This document shows positions 1 to 8,647 of a stretch of 64,000 bases of DNA, piece after piece. This DNA comes from Streptomyces chartreusis (GTDB lineage Bacteria > Actinomycetota > Actinomycetes > Streptomycetales > Streptomycetaceae). The notes beneath the pieces were generated by a model that searched no databases, had not been told where the DNA came from, and was given only the letters and a program-made list of their open reading frames with translations. The first letter of the stretch is position 1; every line of letters starts with the position of its first letter. The translations under genes and the position numbers were made by a program. The stretch is taken from NCBI RefSeq assembly GCF_008704715.1, contig NZ_CP023689.1:4278001-4342000 (forward strand), given 5' to 3'.

Positions 1-1564
1 CCATCTCGACGACCGTGACGCCGTCACTGCCGGTGGCGGCCCGCACCCACACGCGGCGGCGCTGGATGAACAGGGAGGCGGCGAGGCCGAAGATCGCGGC
101 GAGGGAACCGGCGAGCGCCCAGCCGCTGCCGGGCTGGCGGGCGACCTGGAAGCCGGCCCACTCCTTGATCTCCTTCTCGAAGGTGACCGTGCCCGCGCCG
201 TTCGGGAGCTTCATGGACTCGCCGGGCTTGAGGTTCTCCCGGACCTGGGCGCCCTTGGCGTCCTTGAAGCCCTTCAGGTTCTTCTTGTTGAGCTGGTACA
301 CGCTCTGCGGGATGCCCGCGTCGACCCCGAGGTCGCCGTGGTACGCCTCCAGGTTGATCACCGGGTTCAGCAGCGCGGGGAACTGCGAGGCCAGCTCGTT
401 GCCCTTGACGTAGGTGGGCAGGAAGAAGGCCTGGAAGCCGAGCTGCTCCCGCTCGCCCTTGGCGTTGCGGTAGCCGTCCATGACCTTGATCGCACCGGTG
501 GAGGTGACGTTGCCGTCGAGGGGCAGCAGCGGCACGGCGTCGCGGTAGACGATGTTGCCCTTGCCGTCGCGGATCGTGATGACGGGGGCGTAGCCGTGGC
601 TGACGAGGTAGACCTTCGAGTCGCCGATCTCCAGCGGCTCGTTGACCTTGATGGTGGTCTTCTCGTCCTTGCCGTCGGCGCCGACGCTGTAGCTGATGTC
701 GGCCTTGTAGATCCGCGGGGTGCCCTTGTTGGGGCCGGACGCCTCGTAGGTGCCGGTGAAGTTCTTCAGGTTGAAGCTGAACGGGTCCAGGTCGTCCTGG
801 GTGAAGAGGCTGCCGGACTTGAAGTCGTCGTACTGGGTGAGGGTGTTGGAGAACCCGTCGCCCTCGACGACCAGCTTGTTGCCCTCGGACTTGAACAGCT
901 GGCCCCAGGCGAAGGCGGTCAGCATCACGATCAGCGCGATGTGGAAGGCGAGGTTGCCGACCTCGCGCAGATAGCCCTTCTCGGCGGCGACGGCGTCACC
1001 GGTGAGGTGGGCGCGGAAGCGCCGCTTCTTCAGCAGGGCGAGCGCGGCCTCGCGGACCTGCTCGGGCTCGGCGTCGGTGCGCCAGGTGGTGTAGGCGGGC
1101 AGCCGGGTCAGCCGCTTGGGGGCGCCCGGCGGCCGGCCGCGCAGCTGGCCGACGAACTGCCAGGTGCGCGGGACGATGCAGCCGATGAGGGAGACGAACA
1201 GCAGGATGTAGATCGCGGAGAACCACACCGAGCTGTAGACGTTGAAGAGGCCGAGCTTGTCGTAGATCGGGGCGAGCGTCTCGTGCGCCTTGCGGAACTC
1301 GGCGACCTTCGTCTCGTCGATGCCGGTCTGCGGGATGAGGGAGCCGGGGATCGCGCCGAGCGACAGCAGCAGGAGCAGCAGCAGTGCGACCCGCATCGAG
1401 GTGAGCTGCCGCCAGAACCAGCGGGCCCAGCCGATGACACCGAGCGAGGGCAGGTTGGGGGCGTCCTCGGCGGGGGCGGTGGAGAGCTGGGAGCCGGCGG
1501 CGCCCAGGTCCTCGTCGCCCGCGGCCGGCGTGCTGTCGGGTGCGCTGGTCTTCGTCTCGCTCAT
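1..1564 (-). CDS. resB: Cytochrome c biogenesis protein ResB (3' end outside window)
   Basis: ResB/Ccs1 is a membrane protein of system II cytochrome c maturation; with CcsA/ResC it delivers and attaches haem to apocytochrome c outside the membrane. The reading frame starts at an ATG at 1564 and is open to the left edge, about 521 residues. A disordered acidic N-terminus (~35 residues) is followed by a hydrophobic leucine-rich segment (LLLLLLLSLGAIPGSLIPQTG), a second membrane segment (SAIYILLFVSLIGCIVPR), a third near residue 190, and a large extracytoplasmic domain rich in beta structure, typical of ResB. A last membrane segment (GWALAGSLAAIFGLAASLFI) lies near the left edge, so nearly all of the protein is present. 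It starts 3 nt after the ccdA stop and is surely cotranscribed with it. Confidence 0.93.
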   Translation of the reverse strand, partial: MSETKTSAPDSTPAAGDEDLGAAGSQLSTAPAEDAPNLPSLGVIGWARWFWRQLTSMRVALLLLLLLSLGAIPGSLIPQTGIDETKVAEFRKAHETLAPIYDKLGLFNVYSSVWFSAIYILLFVSLIGCIVPRTWQFVGQLRGRPPGAPKRLTRLPAYTTWRTDAEPEQVREAALALLKKRRFRAHLTGDAVAAEKGYLREVGNLAFHIALIVMLTAFAWGQLFKSEGNKLVVEGDGFSNTLTQYDDFKSGSLFTQDDLDPFSFNLKNFTGTYEASGPNKGTPRIYKADISYSVGADGKDEKTTIKVNEPLEIGDSKVYLVSHGYAPVITIRDGKGNIVYRDAVPLLPLDGNVTSTGAIKVMDGYRNAKGEREQLGFQAFFLPTYVKGNELASQFPALLNPVINLEAYHGDLGVDAGIPQSVYQLNKKNLKGFKDAKGAQVRENLKPGESMKLPNGAGTVTFEKEIKEWAGFQVARQPGSGWALAGSLAAIFGLAASLFIQRRRVWVRAATGSDGVTVVEM

Positions 1565-1567
1565 CGA

Positions 1568-2341
1568 TCAGATCCCCACAGTGAAGCCGTTGGACCAGAC
1601 CTGCATCTCCTGCACGATGCGGTCCCACGCGCCGGTCAGCAGCAGCACTCCGGTCACGATCATCATGGTGCCGCCGACGCGCATGACCCAGGCGTAGTGA
1701 CGCTTGATCCAGGCGAAGGCGCCGAGCGCCTTGCGGAAGGCTACGGCAGTGACGACGAACGGAATGCCCAGACCGAGGCAGTAGGCGACGGTCAGCAGGG
1801 CGCCGCGTCCGGCGCTGGCCTCGTTGATGGCGAGCGTCTGCACGGAGGACAGGGTCGGGCCGATGCAGGGCGTCCAGCCGATGCCGAAGAAGGCGCCGAG
1901 CAGGGGGGCGCCGGCGAGTCCGGTGGCGGGCCTGGTGTGGAAGCGGAACTCCCGCTGGGTCAGCCAGGGCATCAGGCCCATGAAGAAGACGCCCATCAGG
2001 ATCATCAGGACGCCGAGGATCTTCGTCAGGAGGTCCTTGTTCTCCTGGAGGGTCGAGCCCCAGTAGCCGAACAGGGCCCCGCCGGAGACGAACACGACGG
2101 TGAAGCCGAGCACGAACAGGGAGGCCCCGGCGACCATCCGCCAGCGCCGGGCCTCGGCCAGGTCGGTGCCGCTGACTCCGGTGACGTACGAGAGGTAGCC
2201 GGGGACGAGCGGCAGGACGCACGGGGAGAAGAAGGAGACGAGGCCGCCGAGCACGGCGATCGGCAGCGCGAGGAGCAGGGCGCCGTGCATGACGGTGCCG
2301 TTGTAGGTCGCGCCCTCGGCGAGCGTGGACAGTGCGCTCAC
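1568..2341 (-). CDS. ccdA: Thiol-disulfide transporter CcdA
   Basis: A 257-residue polytopic membrane protein of the CcdA/DsbD-beta family. It passes electrons from cytoplasmic thioredoxin to the extracytoplasmic ResA-type thioredoxin, keeping the haem-binding cysteines of apocytochrome c reduced. The two conserved membrane cysteines are visible: Cys41 in SFFSPCVLPLVPGYLSY and Cys159 in GIGWTPCIGPTL. About six hydrophobic segments fit the family. The start is a GTG at 2341, one base after the stop of the upstream thioredoxin gene, and the stop lies 3 nt before resB, so resA-ccdA-resB form one transcription unit. Confidence 0.95.
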   Translation of the reverse strand: MSALSTLAEGATYNGTVMHGALLLALPIAVLGGLVSFFSPCVLPLVPGYLSYVTGVSGTDLAEARRWRMVAGASLFVLGFTVVFVSGGALFGYWGSTLQENKDLLTKILGVLMILMGVFFMGLMPWLTQREFRFHTRPATGLAGAPLLGAFFGIGWTPCIGPTLSSVQTLAINEASAGRGALLTVAYCLGLGIPFVVTAVAFRKALGAFAWIKRHYAWVMRVGGTMMIVTGVLLLTGAWDRIVQEMQVWSNGFTVGI

Positions 2342-2342
2342 G

Positions 2343-2948
2343 TCACTTCTCCGCGAGGACGGGCTTGATCATGCTGCGCAGGGTGTCCTCGCCCAGTGGC
2401 ATCAGCGCCCGCGCGGCGATCTTTCCCTCCCGGTCGATGACCAGCGTGGAGGGGATCGCCTGCGGGTTGAGCGTGCCCTTCTTGAAGCGGAGCATCTGCT
2501 TGCCCGTGGGGTCGTACAGGCTCGGGTAGGTGACCCCGAACTCCTTCTCGAAGGCCTTCGCCGGGGTGGTGCTGGTGTCCCGGGTGTTGATGCCGACGAA
2601 CTCGACGCCCTGGTCCTTGACGTCCTCGTAGACGGTCTGGAAGTTCTTCGCCTCGGCCCGGCAGGGCGGGCACCACGATCCCCAGACGTTGATGACGAGG
2701 ACCTTGCCCTTGTAGGAGCCGGTGTCGAGCTGCTTGCCGTCGATGGTCTCGCCGGAGAGGGCGGGCGCGGCGGCGCGCTTGCCCTGGGCGACGGTGTCGA
2801 TGCCGTTGTTGCCGGTGACGAAGTTGGTGTCGCCGCCGCCACCGGACGTACCGCCCGAAGTGCACGCGGACAGGACCAGCGCGGCTGTGGCGGCGCCGGT
2901 GGTGGCGAGCAGGGCGGTACGGCTACGGGCGCGACGGGCGGCACTCAT
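2343..2948 (-). CDS. resA: Membrane-anchored thioredoxin (ResA/TlpA type) for cytochrome c maturation
   Basis: A 201-residue extracytoplasmic lipoprotein with a thioredoxin fold. It starts MSAARRARS, has a hydrophobic stretch and a lipobox LSAC (Cys29), a Gly-rich linker, then a redoxin domain with the active site W-C-P-P-C (Cys93, Cys96) in VINVWGSWCPPC. ResA reduces the disulfide of the CXXCH motif of apocytochrome c and is itself recharged by CcdA, encoded next. The ATG at 2948 is preferred over an upstream in-frame start at 3005 because it places the signal sequence at the N-terminus. The 66-nt gap to the next upstream gene may hold the promoter or continue the operon. Confidence 0.93.
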   Translation of the reverse strand: MSAARRARSRTALLATTGAATAALVLSACTSGGTSGGGGDTNFVTGNNGIDTVAQGKRAAAPALSGETIDGKQLDTGSYKGKVLVINVWGSWCPPCRAEAKNFQTVYEDVKDQGVEFVGINTRDTSTTPAKAFEKEFGVTYPSLYDPTGKQMLRFKKGTLNPQAIPSTLVIDREGKIAARALMPLGEDTLRSMIKPVLAEK

Positions 2949-3014
2949 GTGAAAAGTTTCGCATGTCCGTTCCGGGGATCTTGCGCACCCCCCTCCCGGA
3001 CACAAAACCGCATT

Positions 3015-4316
3015 TCAGGCAGCGTTTTGGGTGTCCGCGGAGGAGTCCGCGGAAGAGCCGGTGGAGTCGGCCTCCAGGAAGGACTTCCAGCCCCCGGCGG
3101 GCTGCTGCCCGACTTCCAGAGTGCGCAACTTGTCGAGAATGTCCGGCTTCTGTACGTCCATCCAGTCCACGAACTGCCGGAAGGAGACGAGTCGGACGTC
3201 CGCACCCTTCTCCTTCTCCCGCGCGATGTGCTTCAGGGCCTCCTCGACGGCGTCCATGTAGATGCCGCCGTTCCACTGCTCGAAGTGGTTACCTATGAAG
3301 AAGGGCGCCCGGTTCGACTCGAATGCCCGCTTGAAGCCCTGGATGTACGCCTGCGCCGACTGCTCGCGCCAGGCCGGGTAGTTGTGGCTCGGCGCGTTCG
3401 TCGAGTTGACCGACTGGTTGGCCAGCATGTTGTAGTCCATCGACAGGACCTCGAAGCTGCGGCCGGGGAAAGGTATCTGCTGCAACGGCAGGTCCCACAG
3501 TCCCTGCTTCTTGTCCGGCCACACCTGACGGCCGCCGGGCGAGGAGGCGTCGTAGCGCCAGCCCAGCTCCTTGGCGGTGGGCAGCAGGTTGTCCTGGCCG
3601 AGGAGGCAGGGGGTGCGGCCGCCGACGAGCTCCTTGTCGTAGTCGAAGGGCAGCGAGGGCAGATCGGTCCACCCGGAGTTCGTCCGCCACTCCTTGACGA
3701 AGGACTTGGCCTGGTCTATCTCGCTGCGCCACTGCTTCGGGGTCCAGTTGCCGACGGTGCCGGTGCCGCCGCAGAAGTGGCCGTTGAAGTGCGTGCCTAT
3801 CTCATGGCCTTCGAGCCAGGCGCGCCGCACGCCCTTCAGCGTCTGCTTGATGTGGTCGTCGGTGAGGTAGCCGATGTCGGAGGCGCCGCGCGGGTTGTTC
3901 GGCGGGTCGTAGAGCCGCTTCTTGCTCTCGGGCAGCAGATACAGCCCCGAGAGGAAGAAGGTCATGTGCGCCTCGTGCTCCTTGGCGAGGTCGAGGAAGC
4001 GCGGGAAGAGACCGTTGCCGACCTCGCCGGCGCCGTCCCAGGAGAAGATGACGAACTGCGGCGGCTCCTGGCCCGGCTCCAGCGGCTCCGGCTTGGCGGG
4101 CTGGTTCGGCTGCTTGCCGGTGAAGGAGGTGGAGCCGTCGCCTATGGGGCGGGCGCGGTCGGTCTGGGCGCCCGGCTTGTTTGCCGAGCCGTCCCCGGAA
4201 CCCGATGACCCGTTCGAACCGTCTGACGAGGTGAGGGTGCCGCACCCCGCGAGTCCGAGGCCGGCGGCCGCTCCGGCACCGAGTCCGATGGCTCCCCTTC
4301 GGCTGAAGTTGCGCAT
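3015..4316 (-). CDS. Secreted polysaccharide-deacetylase-like lipoprotein
   Basis: A 433-residue exported protein. The N-terminus MRNFSRRGAIGLG carries a twin-arginine-like signal ending in a lipobox LAGC (Cys25), then a ~45-residue Ser/Gly/Pro-rich linker. The catalytic region resembles NodB/polysaccharide deacetylases but diverges: motif 1 reads FSWDGAGEVGN rather than TFDDG, and a GTHFNGH segment stands where the metal-binding histidines are expected. These proteins often act on cell-wall glycans, but activity is unproven. The start at 4316 was chosen because it opens the signal peptide; an ATG at 4367 would add 17 unlikely residues. It lies between the phosphatase gene and resA on the same strand. 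Confidence 0.75.
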   Translation of the reverse strand: MRNFSRRGAIGLGAGAAAGLGLAGCGTLTSSDGSNGSSGSGDGSANKPGAQTDRARPIGDGSTSFTGKQPNQPAKPEPLEPGQEPPQFVIFSWDGAGEVGNGLFPRFLDLAKEHEAHMTFFLSGLYLLPESKKRLYDPPNNPRGASDIGYLTDDHIKQTLKGVRRAWLEGHEIGTHFNGHFCGGTGTVGNWTPKQWRSEIDQAKSFVKEWRTNSGWTDLPSLPFDYDKELVGGRTPCLLGQDNLLPTAKELGWRYDASSPGGRQVWPDKKQGLWDLPLQQIPFPGRSFEVLSMDYNMLANQSVNSTNAPSHNYPAWREQSAQAYIQGFKRAFESNRAPFFIGNHFEQWNGGIYMDAVEEALKHIAREKEKGADVRLVSFRQFVDWMDVQKPDILDKLRTLEVGQQPAGGWKSFLEADSTGSSADSSADTQNAA

Positions 4317-4427
4317 TGCTGCCCCGTCCGTCGTGCTTGCCCTGGTGGTCACCCAGTCAGAGGGCACGACGAACGAGGAGGTTCCTCCAGATCACGGAGG
4401 ATTCGAAACAAATGTCACAAAGGCGTC

Positions 4428-5141
4428 TTAAGCGCCGAAAGCCTTGTCCTTCCCCTTCACCGGCTGGGCGCCGGCGCGGAGATGGGCGGGCACGAGATCG
4501 ATGGCGGGCTCGGTGTAGCCGACGGACACGATCTTGTCGCCCTGGTACGTGAAGGTCGTCAGGGACGCGAGGGTGCACTGCCGCTTGCGCGGGTCGTGCC
4601 ACAGCCGGCGCCGCTCGACATAGCTGCGCACGATCCAGATCGGCAGCTGATGGCTGACCAGCACGGCCTCGTGCCCGCGGGCGGCGTCCTTGGCGGCGTC
4701 CAGCGCGCCCATCATGCGCACGACCTGGTCGACGTACGGCTCGCCCCAGGACGGCCGGAACGGGTTGACCAGGTGCTTCCAGTTCGCGGGCTTCTTCAGC
4801 GCGCCGTCGCCGACGCCGAAGGTCTTGCCCTGGAAGACGTTGCCGGCCTCGATGAGCCGCTCGTCGGTCGCGAGGTCGAGCCCGTGCGCCTTGGCGATCG
4901 GCGTCGCCGTCTCCTGCGCCCGCTCCAGCGGGGAGGCGCACACATGGGTGACGTCACGGGGGGCGAGGTGCTCGGCGACCCGGTCGGCCATCTGCCGGCC
5001 GAGCTCGGAGAGGTGGTAGCCCGGAAGCCGGCCGTAGAGGATCCCGTCCGGGTTGGCCACCTCGCCGTGCCGCATCAGGTGGACGACGGTGACGTCACTG
5101 TCGTTCTTGATGATGTCGTCCTTGTTGATGTCGTCGCTCAT
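4428..5141 (-). CDS. Histidine phosphatase family protein (phosphoglycerate-mutase-like)
   Basis: A 237-residue soluble protein of the branch-1 histidine phosphatase superfamily. The phosphoaccepting motif HLMRHGEVAN gives His25. A second conserved histidine is in AVLVSHQLPIW, and the conserved Arg/Glu region is in CASPLERAQETA. The substrate cannot be read from sequence; family members dephosphorylate sugars, metabolites or proteins. The start codon ATG overlaps the hemL stop (ATGA, 5138-5141), so translation is coupled to hemL. This linkage to haem and cytochrome c genes is probably conserved in Streptomyces, but no mechanistic link is known to me. Confidence 0.88.
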   Translation of the reverse strand: MSDDINKDDIIKNDSDVTVVHLMRHGEVANPDGILYGRLPGYHLSELGRQMADRVAEHLAPRDVTHVCASPLERAQETATPIAKAHGLDLATDERLIEAGNVFQGKTFGVGDGALKKPANWKHLVNPFRPSWGEPYVDQVVRMMGALDAAKDAARGHEAVLVSHQLPIWIVRSYVERRRLWHDPRKRQCTLASLTTFTYQGDKIVSVGYTEPAIDLVPAHLRAGAQPVKGKDKAFGA

Positions 5142-6472
5142 TCCGCCGTGGCCTCCGCCGCCGCTCGGGCCGCCGCCGGAAGGGCGTCGGCGATGCGCTG
5201 GACCGCCTGCTCGTCGTGTGCCGTGGACACGAACCAGGACTCGAAGGACGAGGGCGGCAGATAGACGCCCCGCGCCAGCATCGAGTGGAAGAAGGCGGTG
5301 AAGCGGAAGGATTCCTGCCGCTTGGCGTCCTCGTAGTTGCGGACCTCACGGTCGGTGAAGAACACCGAGAACATGTTGGAGGCGTTCTGGAGCCGGTGGG
5401 CGACGCCTTCCTTGGTGAGGGCCTCGGTGACGAGGGTCTGGACGGTCCGCGACACCGCGTCGACCTTGGCGTAGGCGGCCTCGTCGAGGAGCCGCAGCTG
5501 AGCGAGGCCCGCGGCGGTGGCGACCGGGTTCCCGGACAGGGTGCCCGCCTGGTACACGGGGCCGGCCGGGGCGAGGTGCGCCATCACGTCGGCGCGCCCG
5601 CCGAAGGCCGCGGCCGGGAAGCCGCCGCCCATCACCTTGCCGAACGTCATGAGGTCGGGCCTGACCCCGTCGACGCCGTACCAGCCGGCGCGGCTGGTGC
5701 GGAAGCCGGTCATGACCTCGTCGGAGATGTACAGGGCGCCGTTCTTGTGGCAGGCGTCCCGCAGCCCCTCGTTGAAGCCGGGCTGCGGCGGGACGACGCC
5801 CATGTTGCCGGGCGAGGCCTCGGTGATGACGCAGGCGATCTCGCCGGGGTGCCGGTGGAAGGCCTCGTGCACGGACTCCAGGTCGTTGTACGGCAGCACG
5901 ATGGTGTCGCCGGCCTGGGCGCCGGTGACGCCGGGCGTGTCGGGCAGGGCGAAGGTGGCCACACCCGAGCCGGCGGCGGCGAGCAGCGAGTCGACGTGCC
6001 CGTGATAGCAGCCGGCGAACTTGATCACCTTGGTCCGCCGGGTGAACCCGCGGGCGAGCCGGATGGCCGACATGGTGGCCTCGGTGCCGCTGGAGACCAG
6101 CCGCACCTGCTCCAGCGGCTCGATCCGGTCGACCATCTCCTCGGCGAGCGCGACCTCGCCCTCACCGGGCGTGCCGAAGGAGGTGCCGCGGGAGACGGCG
6201 TCCTGGACGGCGGCGATCACGTCCGGGTGGGAGTGCCCGAGGATCATGGGTCCCCAGGAGCAGACGAGGTCGACGTACTCACGCCCGTCCGCGTCGGTCA
6301 GGTACGGACCGCTGCCGGACACCATGAACCGGGGCGTACCGCCCACGGCGCGGAAGGCGCGCACCGGGGAGTTCACGCCGCCCGGCGTGACGGCGGCCGC
6401 ACGGTCGAACAGAGCCTGCGAGGCAGGCGCATCGTATGGATAGGGCGTTCCTGAAGAGGGCGCTTCGCTCAT
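5138..6472 (-). CDS. hemL: Glutamate-1-semialdehyde 2,1-aminomutase
   Basis: A 444-residue PLP enzyme of the C5 pathway of haem synthesis; it moves the amino group of glutamate-1-semialdehyde to give 5-aminolevulinate, using the product of HemA (encoded at 61-63 kb). Class III aminotransferase features are visible: the PLP-binding GTEATMSAIRLARGFT segment, the ISDEVMTGFR aspartate motif and the Schiff-base lysine in MTFGKVMGGGFP. PGGVNSPVRAF is the typical N-terminal GSAM signature. Length is normal. It is the first gene of a minus-strand run that continues through the phosphatase. Confidence 0.97.
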   Translation of the reverse strand: MSEAPSSGTPYPYDAPASQALFDRAAAVTPGGVNSPVRAFRAVGGTPRFMVSGSGPYLTDADGREYVDLVCSWGPMILGHSHPDVIAAVQDAVSRGTSFGTPGEGEVALAEEMVDRIEPLEQVRLVSSGTEATMSAIRLARGFTRRTKVIKFAGCYHGHVDSLLAAAGSGVATFALPDTPGVTGAQAGDTIVLPYNDLESVHEAFHRHPGEIACVITEASPGNMGVVPPQPGFNEGLRDACHKNGALYISDEVMTGFRTSRAGWYGVDGVRPDLMTFGKVMGGGFPAAAFGGRADVMAHLAPAGPVYQAGTLSGNPVATAAGLAQLRLLDEAAYAKVDAVSRTVQTLVTEALTKEGVAHRLQNASNMFSVFFTDREVRNYEDAKRQESFRFTAFFHSMLARGVYLPPSSFESWFVSTAHDEQAVQRIADALPAAARAAAEATAE

Positions 6473-6840
6473 GGCCTGCGACTACTCCGACCTTCTCTGA
6501 CCTACTCCGATGATCTCGGACTCCGGTTGCCAGTGACCTCCTCAGAGTAGGCCAGCGGTCGGCGACGCCCGCGGGGCGCTACCGGCGCGGGGAGCGGTCG
6601 TCCCGTCCGCTCGCACCCCTGGCGCCCCTCACTTCACCCGCCGTCACCTCTCCGGGAATCTGCGAGACTGGACGTGATACACACAGCTCATGCGGGGCGT
6701 GGTGATCGGGGACTGAAAAGATCCCGCGGACAGGTGTTTCAGCGCACGTTTCGGCGGGCGGCCGTGGGGGAGGTCACTGACACGATGATCGGGTTGCGCG
6801 GCGGGGCCTGCGCGTCCTAGAAAAGCAGTCGGGTGGAGAT
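6473..6840. other. Intergenic region upstream of hemL
   Basis: 368 bases with no convincing gene. Close to hemL there is a direct repeat CTACTCCGA at 6482-6490 and 6502-6510, two helical turns apart, and a near-inverted copy TCAGAGTAG at 6542-6550. This could be a regulatory site for hemL or just chance repetition. I see no clear -35/-10 pair. The right end leads into the divergent gene starting near 6841. Confidence 0.35.
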
Positions 6841-7515
6841 ATGCATCGCGGTGGCGGACTGGGCGAGGGGACTGATGACCTGGGTCCTCGACGTGCCCGG
6901 CGGGGAAAGCACCGGCGCGACGCGGAGGATTCGAACGAAGCACGCCAGGGACACGTTGTACCAGGTATGCCAGACGCAACGGGTGTACCGGGTGTACCGA
7001 GTGAGCACGAGCCGTTCGACCGGCGGATCGACGGCCAGGTCGACCGTCTCCGGGCGGAGAGCAGGAATGGTGGTCGGGTGGGGGTGACGTACAAGTACTT
7101 CGGCGCGCCGGACGGCGCCACCGCTGCCCGCGTCCCCATCTCCATGCGGCCCGAGGAGCTGGGCGGCGACGAGCTCGGCATGAACGGCATGTTCACCAAG
7201 ATCAAGCCGGAGACCATGGCGGCGATGGTGCTGACCGGCATCGAGGGCGTGCCCCTGCACAAGGTGCCGCCGCTGGAGCTTGTCGTCCTGCACCCCGACT
7301 ACGCGGTCGTCAAGCTGCCGATGACGGTCGTCGACCCGCTGCGGGGCATAGGGGAGGAAGCGGTCGGCGCGGCCGCCTTCATCTGGTCGACGGTGCCGGA
7401 CCGGGGTGGCCCGCGGGACGCGTTCAACGTGTACCAACTGCTGCACGAGTGGCAGGACTTCTCGCACCGGTTGCATGAGGCGGGGCATCAGCCGTATTGC
7501 CTTGTGTGGCCGTGA
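6841..7515 (+). CDS. Conserved hypothetical protein
   Basis: A 224-residue protein with no domain I recognise. The first ~75 residues are charged and low-complexity (many Arg, Asp, Glu), while from GVTYKYFGAPDG on the sequence looks folded and conserved, with motifs MFTKIKPETMAAMV, LHPDYAVVKLPMTVVDPL and FNVYQLLHEWQDFSHRLHE. The start is uncertain: ATG 6841 has a purine-rich GGTGGAG only 2 nt away, ATG 6967 and GTG 7084 are alternatives, and the folded part would begin at 7084. Two tandem 9-bp copies of GGGTGTACC (6981-6998) fall in the doubtful N-terminal part. A good terminator follows the stop. Confidence 0.6.
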   Translation: MHRGGGLGEGTDDLGPRRARRGKHRRDAEDSNEARQGHVVPGMPDATGVPGVPSEHEPFDRRIDGQVDRLRAESRNGGRVGVTYKYFGAPDGATAARVPISMRPEELGGDELGMNGMFTKIKPETMAAMVLTGIEGVPLHKVPPLELVVLHPDYAVVKLPMTVVDPLRGIGEEAVGAAAFIWSTVPDRGGPRDAFNVYQLLHEWQDFSHRLHEAGHQPYCLVWP

Positions 7516-7536
7516 GCTGGGATTTCATTGGTTTCG

Positions 7537-7558
7537 GGCGGGGTTTTCGGACCCCGCC
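7537..7558 (+). terminator. Rho-independent-type terminator hairpin
   Basis: Perfect 8-bp stem GGCGGGGT/ACCCCGCC around a 6-nt loop TTTCGG, followed by TTTGTC. It lies 22 nt after the stop of the hypothetical gene ending at 7515. Confidence 0.75.
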
Positions 7559-7768
7559 TTTGTCATGTGCCGCCTTTGTCGTGCGGCGTCGCGAAAACCT
7601 GTTGGTGGGGTGTGGCCGCCGTTGGTAGTTTTTCGGTGGCCGTGCCGGAGGGTGAGGAGGTGGTACCCGTGAACGCAGTATCGACGTGGGTGCTCCCCTC
7701 CGGGGTCGCGGTCGGGCGATAGGTCGTCCGGGAGCGCCGTTCAAGCGCACTCCCGAAAGGGCACGACC

Positions 7769-8491
7769 ATGCAATTCACTTCTGAGCAGCGCCTCGACGA
7801 CGGCGTCCTCGAACGCGAATTCACCCTCGGCGAGATCCCCGGCACCCTGTGGACGCCCGGGTCCGCCACACCGGTCCCGCTGATCCTGATGGCCCACAAC
7901 AACGGGCTGCCCAAGAAGGACAGCCGGCTGGTCGCCCGGGCCCGGCACACCGCGGCCTGCGGCTACGCGGTGGCCACCATCGACGCCGCCGGGTGCGGTG
8001 ACCGGCCCCGTTCCGCCGCCGACGAGCAGATCCGCGCCGACCTCCGCCGGGCGATGCAGGCCGGCGAGCCGGTCGACGGGATCTTCGAGGCCCTCGTCGG
8101 CCCGCTGGTCGAGAAGGCGGCCCCGGAATGGCTGACCACCCTGGACGCCCTCCTCGCGCTGCCCGAGATCGGCGGCCCGGTCGGGTACTCCGGGTGGACC
8201 GCCCTCGGTATCCGCCTCGCGGCGTCCGAGCCGCGCATCGAGGCCGCCGGGTTCTTCGCCGGGGGCTACGTGCCCCTGGCCCAGCGTGAGGAGGCCCGGC
8301 AGGTCACCGTCCCGCTGCTGGTCCTGCTCCAGTGGGACGACGAGGGGAACCCCAGGCAGCGGGCCCTGGACCTGTTCGACTCGTTCGGCAGCAAGGAGAA
8401 GACACTGCACGCCAACCTGGGCGGCCACACCGGCACCCCGTGGTTCGAACTCGAGGACGGGTGCCGGTTCTTGGACCGACACCTGAAGTAG
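7769..8491 (+). CDS. Alpha/beta-hydrolase family protein
   Basis: A 240-residue soluble protein with the outline of an alpha/beta hydrolase of the dienelactone-hydrolase or peptidase-S9-like type: VPLILMAHNNG near the oxyanion strand, a nucleophile-elbow candidate GPVGYSGWTALG with Ser141, LLVLLQWDDEG leading to the acid, and a late histidine in NLGGHTGTPWFELE. The elbow reads G-Y-S-G-W, so the usual last glycine of GXSXG is replaced by Trp. The ATG has an AAAGGG-type ribosome site about 10 nt upstream. It is flanked by two terminators and is therefore probably monocistronic. Substrate unknown. Confidence 0.72.
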   Translation: MQFTSEQRLDDGVLEREFTLGEIPGTLWTPGSATPVPLILMAHNNGLPKKDSRLVARARHTAACGYAVATIDAAGCGDRPRSAADEQIRADLRRAMQAGEPVDGIFEALVGPLVEKAAPEWLTTLDALLALPEIGGPVGYSGWTALGIRLAASEPRIEAAGFFAGGYVPLAQREEARQVTVPLLVLLQWDDEGNPRQRALDLFDSFGSKEKTLHANLGGHTGTPWFELEDGCRFLDRHLK

Positions 8492-8499
8492 GGAGGGGC

Positions 8500-8533
8500 C
8501 GTAGGGGCGGGGTTCCTCGATCCCGCCCCTACG
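8500..8533 (+). terminator. Strong bidirectional-type terminator hairpin
   Basis: A 12-bp perfect stem, CGTAGGGGCGGG (8500-8511) with CCCGCCCCTACG (8522-8533), and a 10-nt loop. It starts 9 nt after the hydrolase stop at 8491. Confidence 0.8.
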
Positions 8534-8647
8534 TGCCCGAGCAGGCCGCGCAGCTCGCGACGCTCGTCGTCGCGGGCGCGGTGCCCGACGGACGTCAGCG
8601 CGATGGCGCAGGCCGTCTCCAGCCTGTGGTGACCGGCATGTCGGCAC

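Noticed and set aside
338..2368. Long plus-strand open frame opposite resB and ccdA
   Set aside because: The minus-strand frames encode recognisable ResB and CcdA; the plus frame has only Gly/Val/Ala/Asp-rich composition.
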